64,000 nt of DNA from Euclidia mi (lineage: Eukaryota; Arthropoda; Insecta; Lepidoptera; Erebidae): NCBI GenBank assembly GCA_944739405.2, contig OX123192.2, positions 46,428,486 through 46,492,485 on the forward strand, given 5' to 3'. The position numbers and the translations under genes are program-made. Position 1 is the stretch's first letter. The number at the start of each line of letters is the position of its first letter. Below are positions 11,055 to 22,465 of the stretch, piece by piece. Under the pieces are notes generated by a model that was not told the origin of the DNA, made no database searches, and worked only from the letters and a program-made list of their open reading frames with translations.

Positions 11055-12283
11055 GGACTATGAGAAAACTTGGGAGTAATTTATGCTACTTTCCTAATCT
11101 TAATCTCACTGAAAATGTTCCCTCGCGTAATACTGAAAATGCCAAGTGAATTTGATAAAAGATAGATTTTACAGAATCTTTGTCATATGAGAAACATTAT
11201 AAACCACTATCAAATATTTTACTTGAAAATATGTTATTTTCAAAATAAAGTAATTGTAAAAAAGCCACTGCAAATGATAATACATTAAATATCAACCACA
11301 AAATAGCAACTAAAAGTTAGGGCTAGCAACGCAAAAAATTCTATCACTTTTTTCACCACATAAATTCATGCATTTATAACCCTCTCTTGCCACTTTATCA
11401 ACTTTTTTCTCGTCGTCTGAAATCCATAGTTTCCCAGCAAGTTTGCATTTAATCACATTTAATTTTAGCCCGTAACGTAGGAGAGCTTTCTAATTTCGGG
11501 ATCATGTGCTGCTGCTTAAACAGCCCTCCTCTTGTGAATGCGTTTGTGAAGTTTTAAATTTAAAACTGCTGTACGCTGTACATGATAAAAATTTGCTTGA
11601 TGATGGTACAGAATTTACTTGGCGTAAGTTTGAGAAGGACCATTTTATGCACTTCAGAAGCGCAACAAACGAGTTGGTCTGGATCTAAATCAGCATTTCA
11701 ATGTCATCTGAGTATTGCTATCGATAGGTTAAAGTTTGCTCATGATCACGGTTGAACAAAAATGGTGTTATTACCAACATTGGCGAGTTTGGCTAAATAA
11801 GTGTTCCCACACTTCTGCATAAAAATTATTATGACAATATTTGCTGTCAACGCAAAAAATTTCGAGTGAACAAATTTAATTTTTGTTGTCTTTGAAGTCA
11901 GCTAAAAAGAAGAACATTATTATCAGTGTCACTTACCTGAAAAAATCATATCTCGCATGTCGTTGACCATGAAAATAAATTGTTCTTTTACCTTATGCTC
12001 TATCATAGCAACGTCATATTTTACCAAATTCAGATTACTGTTACATCTAATTAATATTTTTAGCTCTAATAATAATAGTAGAATATAATTAGTACTATTT
12101 CAATATAATTTAAGAATATCAGAGTTAAAAAGTCAAAAACTACAACTCACACCAAATGCATATCGTTCTAAAACTATGAAATGCCATTGTAACCAGTTCA
12201 CAGAAATACAATAAAATATGCTTTTAGAGGTGCGTACGAGAAGCTAACTTAAATAGTTACAAGGCGCCACCACGACGAAGGCT
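11055..12283. other. No gene recognised
   Basis: AT-rich intergenic sequence without a recognisable domain. The 60-codon frame at 11506-11688 has no supporting evidence. Confidence 0.45.
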
Positions 12284-13805
12284 TTATATCTTTACTATAA
12301 TAAAACTGTAGAGGTGAAAAAGAGGTGAAAATTAGCTAAAAAATCTAGGAAAATGCTAAAAAGGAATACTTTATATTTTTTAGAATTTATGTCTGTCTGT
12401 CTGTCTTTCCCTATATTGCTAAAGATCTCTAAAATGGCGAAATTGATTTCAATAAAACTTATACTCATGCAGAAAGGATACTCAAACCTATAAAATAGTA
12501 TATGTTACATCACAATCGGTTGAGTGGTTTTCGCTGTACAGCTTGACCTCTCCTTTGTACGTAGTCCCAAACAAAACAGGGATCATCCAAAACTGGTTAA
12601 TATGTGGTGCCATCTATGATCATTATAAGTTTGTTAGTAAAAGTATAGTTAGTCTAAATAGGTACCTTCAAAGTGTTTTACGGCTATTTAGCCGACTTTA
12701 AAAAAGGAGGCGATTCTTAATTTCGTCAGTATATTTTTATGTATTTTCGATAAATAAATTACTGGAACCGAGCATAATTATAGTTATCCTCCCGACCGAT
12801 AGATGTCACTATTTTCAAATAATTTTCTAGCAAAATAAATGTTTCTTGCAAAAAAGACAATAATTATGTGTCTATATAGTATGTTATCTTTCTGTTATTA
12901 AAAAATAATAGAGTATAATATTCGGCACTTTCATAAACAAAAAGTCTTTGTGCCAAAATTTATTACAATCTCCACTTAATTTAAACGGTCAATCTTATTT
13001 ATTTCAAATTATTATGTTTATATAATAGTTATATAATCATTTCATTTTATTTTAAATGATAAATACAATGAGCATAGATCCTTTTTTCAATAAATTGTCG
13101 ATTAGTCCATATTATTTTCTATCTCGGTCGGTTTGTATATGTAAACATAGATAGCGTTGAGCAAATGACGTCATTATCTGAATGGCGGTGTTAAGATTCT
13201 CCGAGAATTGATGAGGTTCTCGGATAATTTGTTTTCATCTTCGTTGGATTACTTGGATTGTGTAATAGACGTTACTTTTGAGTTTATGATTGTTGAATGT
13301 AATCGTGTTTCTTTGATTTCTTTCGTTCGTTCGTGTTCTGTGCTTATACAGGTGTCGCATTTTTCCCAATTTCCTAAGACCCACTCCTCACGTTACGTCC
13401 GTTGGAATCTTTGGGCGGGAGACTGACTTGAGTTGAGTTAGGTACTCAACGGGCCCTTTTACTTTCGGTAGAGCTGGATATTCGTAGTCCTGTGTGTATT
13501 TTCTAAATAAATCGCAGGGACAAACACTTCAAACAGCTGTAATCGACATCCAAACATGTTGTTTTTTACATGATTATTTATATTATATGTGGCATGTTCA
13601 AGAGTGAGCGCTAAAAATAATTTACATGTGCTATGTGAAGGTGGAAAAAGAGTTAATGTTGTGTGTAAAGAAATTCTCTAAAGATTATACCTACTAGGTA
13701 TATAATATACATATAAAAGTTATAAATATGATATACTCTTGGCATAAATGTCATGCTAATTAAATTCCAACATTTACTTGAACGAAGTCGCGGGCACAGC
13801 TAGTT
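12284..13805. repeat. Possible dispersed lepidopteran repeat
   Basis: The start 'ctttactataataaaactgt' and the end 'cgaagtcgcgggcacagcta' (13783-13802) are terminal motifs of an unclassified repeat I associate with Lepidoptera. A clearer relative lies at 61.44-61.64 kb. A (TCTG)n microsatellite sits at about 12390-12405. Whether one element spans the whole interval or two fragments flank unrelated sequence cannot be decided by eye. Confidence 0.35.
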
Positions 13806-13924
13806 AAATAATAAAACGTTAAACAAACATGTGAACAAACTGAAACAGTTACACTGTTTGCAGAAACGGTTGGTGAAGACCTTATACTTGTATACTATTT
13901 TAATTTTAATAATATCCTAGGAAA

Positions 13925-14300
13925 ATTCACACACCGTCTGGTGATCCTAAACTAAGCAGAAGTACGGGCTCTGCTTAGTTCTAGGCAATCAGATAACGGA
14001 TACATTTTTAAATACATTCACATATGTACGCATAATAGAATGATGTCCACTTTTTCTTCCTGTATGATCGCGATAAACTCAATAATCGTTCAGTTCGAAC
14101 TGTACCGTTTTGCAATAGTAGATAGTGTGATGCCTGAAGAAAGTTAAGGTTATTCAGGTGGGCGGAGTCGCATTCTAGTTAAAAATAAATCAAAACCGGA
14201 CACAGAACTATAAATCGCGCTCATCACATAAACATTTATCTTGGGTGAGAATCGAAACCAAACGCGTAATAATCAGGATCACTAAGCACTAGACCAAAAC
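13925..14300 (-). repeat. SINE-2 copy with an internal insertion
   Basis: On the minus strand the head (14300 down to about 14195) has a tRNA-like start, a B-box-like 'ggtttcgattctcac' and 'ttctgtgtccggttttg'. The tail (14000 to 13925) carries 'cttctgcttagtttaggatc'. About 190 bp of other sequence lies between the modules, including a second, inverted 'gggctctgcttagttctagg'. This looks like a rearranged or doubly inserted copy. Confidence 0.5.
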
Positions 14301-15738
14301 ACAATCCAAAAATATAGGCAAATAATCTACACATATTTTGCGAACAGATCATGTGTCTTCTTATAAAAATTATGTAAATTCATAAAATTCTCTATCATAT
14401 TTAGTATAAACGCGTTTAGATTTAGCTCTTCGCAATTGTTTGCACTTAAAAGTAAACAAAGAGTTGGCTTTATACTGCAAAATCAACAGTGGAGTACATA
14501 AACAGTTAATGAAAATCTAAGAATTATCTATTAGGATTAAATTCCAACAATTATCTACTAGTACGGTGCATAATACCGCTTAGGGCTCTACTATGGAAAT
14601 GCGATACTTGGTATCTAATTTACACAGAATCGTAAAGTACTCGAAAAAAGGCACCATTACTTGTCAAAATGAAGCCTCTTAAAATTGGCGTACTCAGTTT
14701 GAATTTACATCATTCAAAACACCAGATTACTACATAATTATTTCCAATACAATAATAGTAATGACTTTTGCCCAGTCACACTCCGTGTTGAACTAATACG
14801 GTAGATGACTTATCTGTACTTTTCTTCTAATCTGTGCTGATTTAGGGCCGGTTTCAATATTTGATCGATCCTTGGATTTTAAGATTCGAGATTCGTGTTT
14901 GGCAAATTTTGTATAGAAATTATGTCAAAAACTAATTTAAAAACTCAAAAAAATGGATAGATCGAGTATTGAATATCGTAGTTAGTAAAATTGCTTACGC
15001 TTTATTATTTTAAAACAAAAAAAACGGATTTTAACTAGAACAACTTATCAACGTAACGTAAAAAACTGTTACGCAATTTTTATTGAAAGACGCGATTATT
15101 TCAAGCCCATAAAATGTCTCAAATATTTCGTCACCTGTAACGGCTTATCATAAGTGCCCAAAGTTTTCCAATTTTCAAGTTTTAGCCTCTATCCGTAGAC
15201 CTTTAATTAATCACCTAAAAGCTTTTGTCTGGCATTTTGTAAGGGATTTATAGATTTTCTTTCATACCTAATTGGTTGTCTGGTAAGATTACTGTTTTCT
15301 GGTGGAGTGAATTTACTGTGTCCTTTGACCTGCAGGAATTGCGATGTCTGTAAATACTAATTCAATTTTTTATTGCTTCATCATTTATTGTAAGTGCGTA
15401 GCCAACTTTGGTGTGGGAGTTTGCCAGCGCAGCGTCTAGCTGGATGCGATTTCAGGAGAAGCCAGGCTGTATACTAACGTAATTATAGATTTATTCTCTT
15501 CAGAACGGTGTTTAATGAAAATATGGCCACATGAAAAAATATTTTTTTGACTTTTTGGATAAAATTTTATATATATCGTTCTAAGGCAGTTTAACATTTC
15601 CTGGGACTGCAAAACATCTTCGTTACGGCTGCTGAACGTGGTAGTCACTCAAGTATCGATACAGTAGTGGAAATGAGAGCGCTTGGTCCCAATTCCACCC
15701 TAAGGGGGCAAAATAGGAGCTGAAAAATTACAATCTAC
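14301..15738. other. No gene; weak foldback at 14.85-14.98 kb
   Basis: Mostly unremarkable. 'caatatttgatcgatcc' near 14850 and 'ggatagatcgagtattg' near 14960 are imperfect inverted repeats, which suggests a 130-bp MITE relic. No coding sequence is seen. Confidence 0.4.
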
Positions 15739-15757
15739 AAATAATAATAATAATAAA
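15739..15757 (+). repeat. (TAA)n tract, 5' side of the R4-like LINE
   Basis: About six AAT/TAA units directly precede the truncated LINE reading frame. With the tract at 17223-17242 this marks an insertion into a TAA microsatellite, the known target of Dong in the R4 clade. Confidence 0.75.
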
Positions 15758-17164
15758 CGAAAAGGAAAAATAACTAACACTCAAAATCACACTATCGATA
15801 CCAACTTGTTTAATACAATGCAACCATCAGATACATATAAATACTTAGGAATACACCAATCCAACATCATAAACCACACGCAGATAAAGGAACAACTAGT
15901 ATCAGAATACACCAAGAGATTAAATTTAGTATGTAAAAAGCAGCTACACTCAAAAAATTTATTTAAAGCTATAAACACATTTGCCATACCCGTATTAACA
16001 TACTCATTTGGATTAGTAAAATGGACACGAACTGACATAAACAGATTAGAAATTAAGACAAGAACAACACTGACGAAACATAACTATGCTCACCCTAAAG
16101 CTGCAATAGAGAGAATTACTGTAAGTAGGCAAAAGGGTGGTAGAGGTCTAATCGACCTCACTATGTTGTGGGAAGGGCAAATACGAAAACTTAGAGATTT
16201 TTTTTATCATAAAGCCGACAGTAGTCAAATTCACTCATCAATCATAGAAATAGACACTAACTTTACACCTTTAAACCTAACCAATCGAGACATTACTTTT
16301 AAAAGTTTAAATGCGCACAGGCAAGAAAAAATCTGTAGATGGCAAACAAAGGAATTACATGGCAGACATCTACACGATTTGGAACCGCAGCATATAGATT
16401 CAGACAGTTCTAATAAGTGGCTTAAATTAGGATCACTCTTCCCTGAAACGGAAGGGTTTATGTTAGCAATTCAAGATCAGGTTATTAATACTAAAAACTA
16501 CAGTAAATTTATTCTTAAAGACCCTAATACACAAAACGATAAATGCAGAAAATGCCATCGAGCATCTGAAACAATTCAACATATTACTGGCGCCTGCCCA
16601 ACCCTGGCTCAAACAGATTACACCCATAGGCACAATCAAATCGCTAATATTGTTCACCAAAAACTAGCCATCAAATTTAAATTTATCACAAAGCCCATCC
16701 CGTACTACCAATACACCCCTAAACCAGTGCTGGAGAACTACAACCACAAAATATACTTTGATAGAGCAATTCTTACTGACGAAACTATACATTACAATAG
16801 ACCGGACATAACTGTAATAGATAAACCTAACAAAGTCGTACATTTTATAGACATAGCAGTTCCTAATACCCATAATCTACAGTAAACAATCACCGAAAAA
16901 ATCCATAAATACACAGAGTTGAAAGAAGAAGTAACTAGAATCTGGCAGATGAACAAAGTATATATTGTGCCACTGGTACTCTCGAGCACTGGTGTCATAC
17001 CGAAACACCTACTACATTATTTGCAACAAATAGAATTACCCACAAACCTTTACATTACTATGCAGAAAGCAGCTATACTAAACACCTGTCGTATAGTACG
17101 TAAGTTTTTGCAGGACGAACCCCTTCTAAAATATCATGTTCCAAATGAACTCCACTTGGCCTAG
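15755..17164 (+). pseudogene. R4/Dong-like LINE, RT C-terminus plus restriction-like endonuclease
   Basis: The frame starts directly after the TAA tract and contains the region after the RT palm ('SRQKGGRGLIDL'). A CCHC motif, CRKCHRASETIQHITGAC, lies at about residue 246 from the TTG at 15806. The PD-(D/E)XK-type endonuclease follows (RPDITVID near residue 331). A single TAA stop at 16883-16885 interrupts it; the same frame continues to 17164 with 'KYTELKEEVTRIWQ' and 'LNTCRIVRKFL'. The CCHC plus restriction-like endonuclease layout separates it from the APE-type LINEs elsewhere in the window. The protein would nick a TAA repeat and prime reverse transcription there. This copy is 5'-truncated and carries a nonsense mutation. 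R4/Dong is more likely than R2 because of the flanking TAA. Confidence 0.75.
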
Positions 17165-17222
17165 GCCCGTGGTTTTCATTACATACCGACTTTTTCGAGA
17201 ATAAACAAATTTTAAGAACAAA

Positions 17223-17242
17223 AATAATAATAATAATAATAA
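17223..17242 (+). repeat. (TAA)n tract, 3' end of the R4-like LINE
   Basis: Six to seven AAT units end the 3' UTR of the R4-like LINE ('gaacaaaaataataataata'). They also form the left border of the GC-rich unit that follows. Confidence 0.75.
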
Positions 17243-17984
17243 GGGCAGCTTTGTGGCGAGCTGAATGTGTGTGGCAACACTGCGGTCCCGAATGCTTCAG
17301 AGGGTCGGTCAGGGCCTCGTCTTCGGCTTGACTTTATTGGCTGGCCGCAGTGGATTTCCTAGAGTGCCCGCAGGACTCTCAACTCTGGCTTGCCATGGTC
17401 GGCCAATCAGAGGGAAGCCGCAAGAGCTATTAGCTAGGGGGTGGAAGTGTCATTCTCAAGGGCGTAACTACGGGGAAACCCGCTCCGGGCCTCCGTTGTC
17501 ACGAGGCCCGCGATGGCGAAACCGGTGCCGCACCGCTCGACACCCCTAGCCACTCGCACCGGTGTTGCCCTCTGGCTGCCTTTATGGCAGAGTTTGTTTG
17601 GTTTGGGCGGCTGTTTAGAGAGGGCCCATCTAGTGAGTTGGCGAGTCACCACCTGCCACGCGGACGGATGCTATAAGAGTATCACTGGCAGGTGCCGTTT
17701 TTTATCCATAGTATCATTATTACCAGTTCATTTAACACCCATCCCCATAAACCAGTAAATTAGACTCCACATCATTGCAATAGTCCTAAATTTGCTGCGG
17801 CTAGTCCATAGCTGTACTCAGTAGTGCAGTTGTGGAGGCTCCGCGGCATGTGTCCCATCCCATTTTAGATTAAAGTTCTCTACGGGCCTCTGCACGTTGG
17901 ATCCATATCCCCGTGTAAGCCTCCCAAAGGACCGGTTATTCTTCTAACACCATGTTAGAAGAATAGCCGTGAAAAAGAGACACC
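17243..17984 (+). repeat. GC-rich unit bounded by TAA repeats
   Basis: About 740 bp of markedly GC-richer sequence starts abruptly after one TAA tract and ends at another ('cacctaataataatat', 17981-17995). Near its right end a 16-bp stem with one G-T wobble (GGTTATTCTTCTAACA, loop CCA, 17934-17968) forms a strong hairpin. Short frames across it (such as 17265-17549) overlap in several frames without a domain, so I read it as non-coding. It could be a non-autonomous partner, or the UTR of another TAA-targeting LINE. I do not recognise it. Confidence 0.5.
17934..17968. repeat. Hairpin near the 3' end of the GC-rich unit
   Basis: A 16-bp stem with a 3-nt loop and one G-T pair lies 16 bp before the terminal TAA repeat. 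Position and strength fit a 3'-end recognition structure for a LINE reverse transcriptase, but that role is inference. Confidence 0.55.
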
Positions 17985-18351
17985 TAATAATAATATCATT
18001 TATTGCGAATATAGGTGTTAACAAAGGTGTAATGTAACATAATATTCAGAGCTTCTATATTCTGCTATTTAGCATGCAACAATATTCTAATAAAATGTAG
18101 GTAGTATTTTACTTAAATTTATAAATTTGTAATACATCTTAAATATTCTTTTTTTTTTAATAATCATTTCATTGTATATTGCCATTTAAAAAGGAATAAT
18201 TATCTCAATGTCAAAACAAAATAGAGAAATGTCCTGTACGTATGATTAGAATTAGAGAAATGTCAAGTAAAGTTATTATTAGTCAAAGTATTATTAAGTC
18301 AAAGAAAATTAATTAGGATAATTATGTCAATATTATAACTGTACGAATTCA

Positions 18352-20376
18352 TTACGTTTTGTCATTTAGATACTCTGTCACATTATAATATGCCTTTTTA
18401 ATAAGAAATTGTTTAAGTAAAATCTTTAATTTATCTACATTGTTACATTTCAATATTTCTTTAGGTAAGTGGTTGTAAATTCGAGGAGCCATACGAAAAA
18501 CACTTTTGTCGAATTGAGCAGTTCTGTTTGGAGGAAAACACACTCTATTTTTATGACGCTCACTCATAGGTGACCTGAACAAAATCTTATTCTTGGCAAC
18601 AAATATAACAATCTCATATATATAAATACATGGCACGGTTAAGAGTTTTAGGTCGATAAAGACAGGTTTGCAGCTATCAGTAAAATTAAGTTTACAAATT
18701 GCTCTCACGCATTTTTTCTGTGCTTTGAACACCATTTCCTTGTCTACCGAGTTACCCCAAAAAATAACCCCATATCTTAATAATAACTCGACATAGCCAC
18801 GATATGCAGTTACAACAGCTGACTGATTATCTATCTTACCAAGCATGTATAGTGCATACAAGAATTGGTTAAGTTTGGAACAAATATTTTCAACTTGTTT
18901 TTTCCAACTTAAACTGGAATCAAGATATAGACCTAGAAATTTTGCACTCTCTATTTCGTTTATGTGGTGTCCCCTATATTCGACTTCAATTCCTTCAGTT
19001 CTGTCAATTTGATTTCTAAATGTCATTAAATTAGTTTTGTCAAGATTTATTTCCAAATTATTAAATTTAAACCATTCAATGATTTGGGCAAGTGTGTCAT
19101 TCATATCCTTTTCTATTGTGTCTTTACATTCATTAGTGAACATGACCGTACTATCGTCAGCAAATAATACAATATTTTGTTTGATATTTCTAGGTAGGTC
19201 ATTGATATATATAATGAAAAGCAAGGGACCCAAAATACTCCCTTGCGGCACACCTTGATTTACCACACGGTATTCAGATGAGAATACAATTTCTTTTTTA
19301 GTTTTTGAACAAATACGTGTGATCTGAGTGCACTGAGTTCTGTTAGACAGATAGGACTTTAAAAGATTTAAAACATTTCCCCTTACTCCATATGCTTCCA
19401 ACTTATTAAATAATAAATTATAATTCACGTAATCAAACGCCTTCTTTAAATCCATGTACAGGGCAGTGACATGTTTTTTATTATTTAAGCCAGTCATAAC
19501 AGTTTGCAGAAATTTGTATACTGCTAAATTTATACATTTCTGTTTTCTGAAACCCACTTGCTCATCAGCGAATATATCATATTTTTCAAAGAAAGTGTTT
19601 AAATGGTTTCCAATGACCTTCTCAAATATCTTCGACATAGTCGGTATTAAGGCTATCGGTCTATAATTGTGCATGTCGAGTTTATCGTTCTTTTTGTAAA
19701 GCGGTTTAACAATAGTAAATTTTAGTTTGTCTGGAAACACCCCAGACACTATACAGGCATTTATTATGTAGCTTAATATAGGTGATATAATATCAGATAC
19801 AGCTTTAAGAATTTTGGTGTGTACATCGTCATATCCAGTGCTATTTGTGTTTTTTAAGGAATGTATTCTTCTATTAATGTCAAAAGGCGTTGTGGGCATC
19901 ATAAAAAGAGATTGTGATACGGTTTTATTGATTGTATACGCTTTTGTAGATTTTGTATCGTTTACATTATTATTTGAGCCCATTCCTACGAAAAAAGCAT
20001 TGAAATTTTCAGCAATGTCAATTGGATTTTCGATAATGTTACCATTTACATTTATTTGTTTTATTTCTTCGATGGGAATGCATTGTTTATTGTGGTTTAT
20101 CACTGACCATGTTGCCTTAGATTTATTACAGGCAGTTTTAATCATGTAGTCATTTTGCGATTTCTGGGTCAACTTAATAATTTTGGTCAGACGTGAAGAA
20201 TATTGTTTAAACATACTTTTATTATGCGCATTCGGATTTTTCCTATACCGCCAAAGTAGATCACGCTTACGCTTTGAGCATGTTTTTATACCTTTCGTTA
20301 TCCATTTAGGTTTTCTACGGGAATCTTTTCTAATTAATTTCAAAGGAAAACATAAATAATAAATTAGTGTAAACAT
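18352..20376 (-). pseudogene. LINE reverse transcriptase (ORF2, C-terminal part)
   Basis: The 674-aa frame has YRPIALIPTMSKIFEKV near residue 240, motif A MDLKKAFD near 307, GVPQGSILGPLLF near 377 and the catalytic FADD near 405, plus the C-terminal thumb region. All catalytic residues are present. A frameshift near 20,370 separates it from the endonuclease part. The same frameshift occurs in the right-arm copy, so the element was already dead when it was duplicated. The first Met is not a real start. Confidence 0.85.
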
Positions 20377-21266
20377 GTCATAAAAATGTCAAATGCTATA
20401 TCAGGATTATCCGTATCAAATACTTCGTTAAAACTTATAGCTTGTAAGTAGTTTTTAAATTTGTCAATATTTTCTTTGCTATAGTCCCTTCTCTCAATAT
20501 ACCAGTGTGAAAAGCGGCAAGTCATTTTAACTGGGCAAGACAACATCTAAACGGTATGGTCAGATAGAGCAAATTCATAAAGTTTATAATTTGATCCTTT
20601 GATATTATGCATGAAGTTATCAATACATGTACCACTTTGGAGGCGTGTAGGCTCATTTATTGCTAATTTAAGATTAAAAGTATTTTTTAATTCTAATAAG
20701 TCTCTACAAGCTTTCGTGTTTATTAAGGTATCTATGTTAAAATCACCGCACATAATATTTTTTTTCTTGGTATAGCATAATTCACGCAGTATAATATTTA
20801 ATCTTTGGAAAAAATCTTCGAATTGCTGTACGGTGGTTTGTGGTGGCCTATAGACACAAATAATTATCAATTTATGTATTGTAAGTTCCACGGCACAACA
20901 TTCGATAATTCCTGAAATACTGGTGTACGCTATTTGAGAAACAACTTTAAACTCTTGGTTCTTATGGACCAGTATGCAAGAACCTCGCCGTCGATTTTTA
21001 CGGCAAAAAGAAGTTGCGAGAGAGAAATCTGAAATATATAGTAACTTTAAGTCATCCTTTATCATATTATGCTCAGTAAGACAAATTACATCAGTCAAAA
21101 TTTTCTGATCTAATAGCCATTGTAGATTTATACATAAAAGATCTGATTTACTTATAATACCATTAATGTTCTGATGTAAAATATGTACTACATTATACAC
21201 AAAAAAATTATGGACTTGCAGTAATAGGGCTGTTAGCGGTATCATTATAACATTTCGTGGTTTCAA
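20364..21266 (-). pseudogene. LINE APE-type endonuclease (left arm)
   Basis: This is the N-terminal part of ORF2, an apurinic-like endonuclease that nicks target DNA. Visible active-site motifs in order: HQNINGI, LTEHNM, VYRPPQT, MCGDFNIDTL, NEPTRLQSG with CIDN, and LSDH. A TAG at 20547-20549 directly after LSDHTV stops the frame; the right arm reads CAG at this codon. The frame then continues (20546-20364) to the shared frameshift before the RT. The upstream Arg run (RRRG) is intact here but carries a stop in the right arm. Confidence 0.8.
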
Positions 21267-21471
21267 TAGTTTCTACAATGTTGTCAGTTTGAGTGCTCTG
21301 GTCAATAAATAATGTGTCAATTTGATTTTTATTTTTAATATACTCATTGTACTTTAAAATATAATTTGCATTAAGTATCTCTTTATGTATTATTTGGGAA
21401 ACATGTTTATTAAAGAATTTACGATAAGGTAACCAGTGAGCGAAACCCATATCAATATACTTTACATTCAT
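21208..21471 (-). pseudogene. LINE ORF1 C-terminal remnant
   Basis: An 87-codon frame ends by overlapping the start of the endonuclease frame, the usual ORF1/ORF2 arrangement. It reads MNVKYIDMGFAHWLPYRKFF and stays open upstream to about 21530. No zinc knuckle or coiled coil is left, so the assignment rests on position and overlap. Confidence 0.5.
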
Positions 21472-21530
21472 GAATTTGGAGCATAAAAGTTCAAAAGCAA
21501 ATTGTGAAGCTAGAGTAACTATAAATATTT

Positions 21531-21825
21531 ACTCCCTCGGTGGAATTCGATCACAAAATTGCCTCAATTGAAAGTTAAAATGTTGGCTTCGGTCATCTGA
21601 TAACTACTTCCTCGTCAAAGGGGTTAGACAACACTTTTTGAGTGGGCAAGCACTCAGAAAACCGCGTGAGTTTCAAATATACAACTACCTACATAGTTAC
21701 TTAACTTTGTGCACTTGCTTCTAGTGTGTAATCTGGACTTAATTCAATGCCAGAGTTATATTTAAAAACCGTCTAGAGTCAATGGCAAAATAAAGTTTGA
21801 AAATACTCATTTTAGGTTTATTTTT
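21531..21825. other. No gene recognised (left arm)
   Basis: Intergenic sequence between the truncated LINE and the SINE; nothing recognisable. Its mirror is 53,248-53,542. Confidence 0.5.
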
Positions 21826-22067
21826 ATAGATTCACGCCTGTAATACCGAAATGGTAGGCAGAGGTGTAACATTACACTGACATTTGGCAATCATATTAAT
21901 TTGTATGTCCCATGTTTTAGGCGGCAAGCCTATTGCCGTCACCGGGCACTTTGATAGATTCCGTGCTGGTATTTTTCAATTACCCGACTTGGCATTCAAA
22001 ACACGAGTCTTCGTGATCAGCAAACGCATACGCAACCCGCTGGACCATGGCGGCAGTCATTTAGATA
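21826..22067 (-). repeat. SINE-1 copy (left arm)
   Basis: The tail 'tagattcacgcctgtaatac' plus 'gaaatggtaggcagaggtgt' is at the left and the head 'cagcgggttgcgtatgcgtt' (minus strand) at the right. It is diverged (the B-box region is degraded) and hence old. The short frame at 21884-22075 is its antisense. Confidence 0.65.
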
Positions 22068-22234
22068 GAATTTAGTTATATAAAAGTAGGGTGCATAGGG
22101 TTCCCACCAAGAACTTAGGGTATACCTAGATAATGGTTTGCGATACAGGTTTGTCTTCTGAGTCTTAAAATGAACAGCATATTGTAATAACTACATGTAA
22201 ATGAATATTTTAGGATTTCATTTTCATTCTGTGT

Positions 22235-22465
22235 GGTGACGGATTAAGAATACGGAATGTCACCACCCCATATCATCCCATGGGTGTCGTAAGAGCCGAC
22301 AGAGGGAGAATATTATGCAGAGAACAGCACTGTAAGAGAAGGAAAACTTGATACAAACCCTATACCAACCCGTTTGGCCAGCGTGGTATAGTAGGCCAAT
22401 TCCTCCTTTCAAAGGAGAGGCCTAGTCCAGCAGTGGACTGTTAAAGGCTGATGATGATGATGATT
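22235..22465 (+). repeat. (TGA)n-tailed dispersed repeat (left arm)
   Basis: It contains 'gggtgtcgtaagagccgaca', 'cccgtttggccagcgtggta', 'aggagaggcctagtccagca' and 'gtggactgttaaaggctgat', ending in (GAT)n. This is a repeat with a (TGATGA)n tail that I know from many lepidopteran genomes, probably a LINE 3' end or LINE-dependent SINE. A tail-only relative in reverse orientation lies near 35,410. The two arms differ in the number of GAT units. Confidence 0.6.

Larger units (their letters stand above)
18149..21530 (-). mobile_element. CR1/Jockey-superfamily LINE (source copy)
   Basis: Read right to left: the end of ORF1 (21471-21208), an APE endonuclease, the RT, a 3' UTR and a poly(A) run seen as T(10) at about 18149-18158. 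ORF1 is 5'-truncated at about 21530. The left boundary of the giant inverted repeat (18,985) falls inside the RT. The sequence continues without a break to the element's own 3' end, so this copy was in place before the duplication. Confidence 0.8.
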
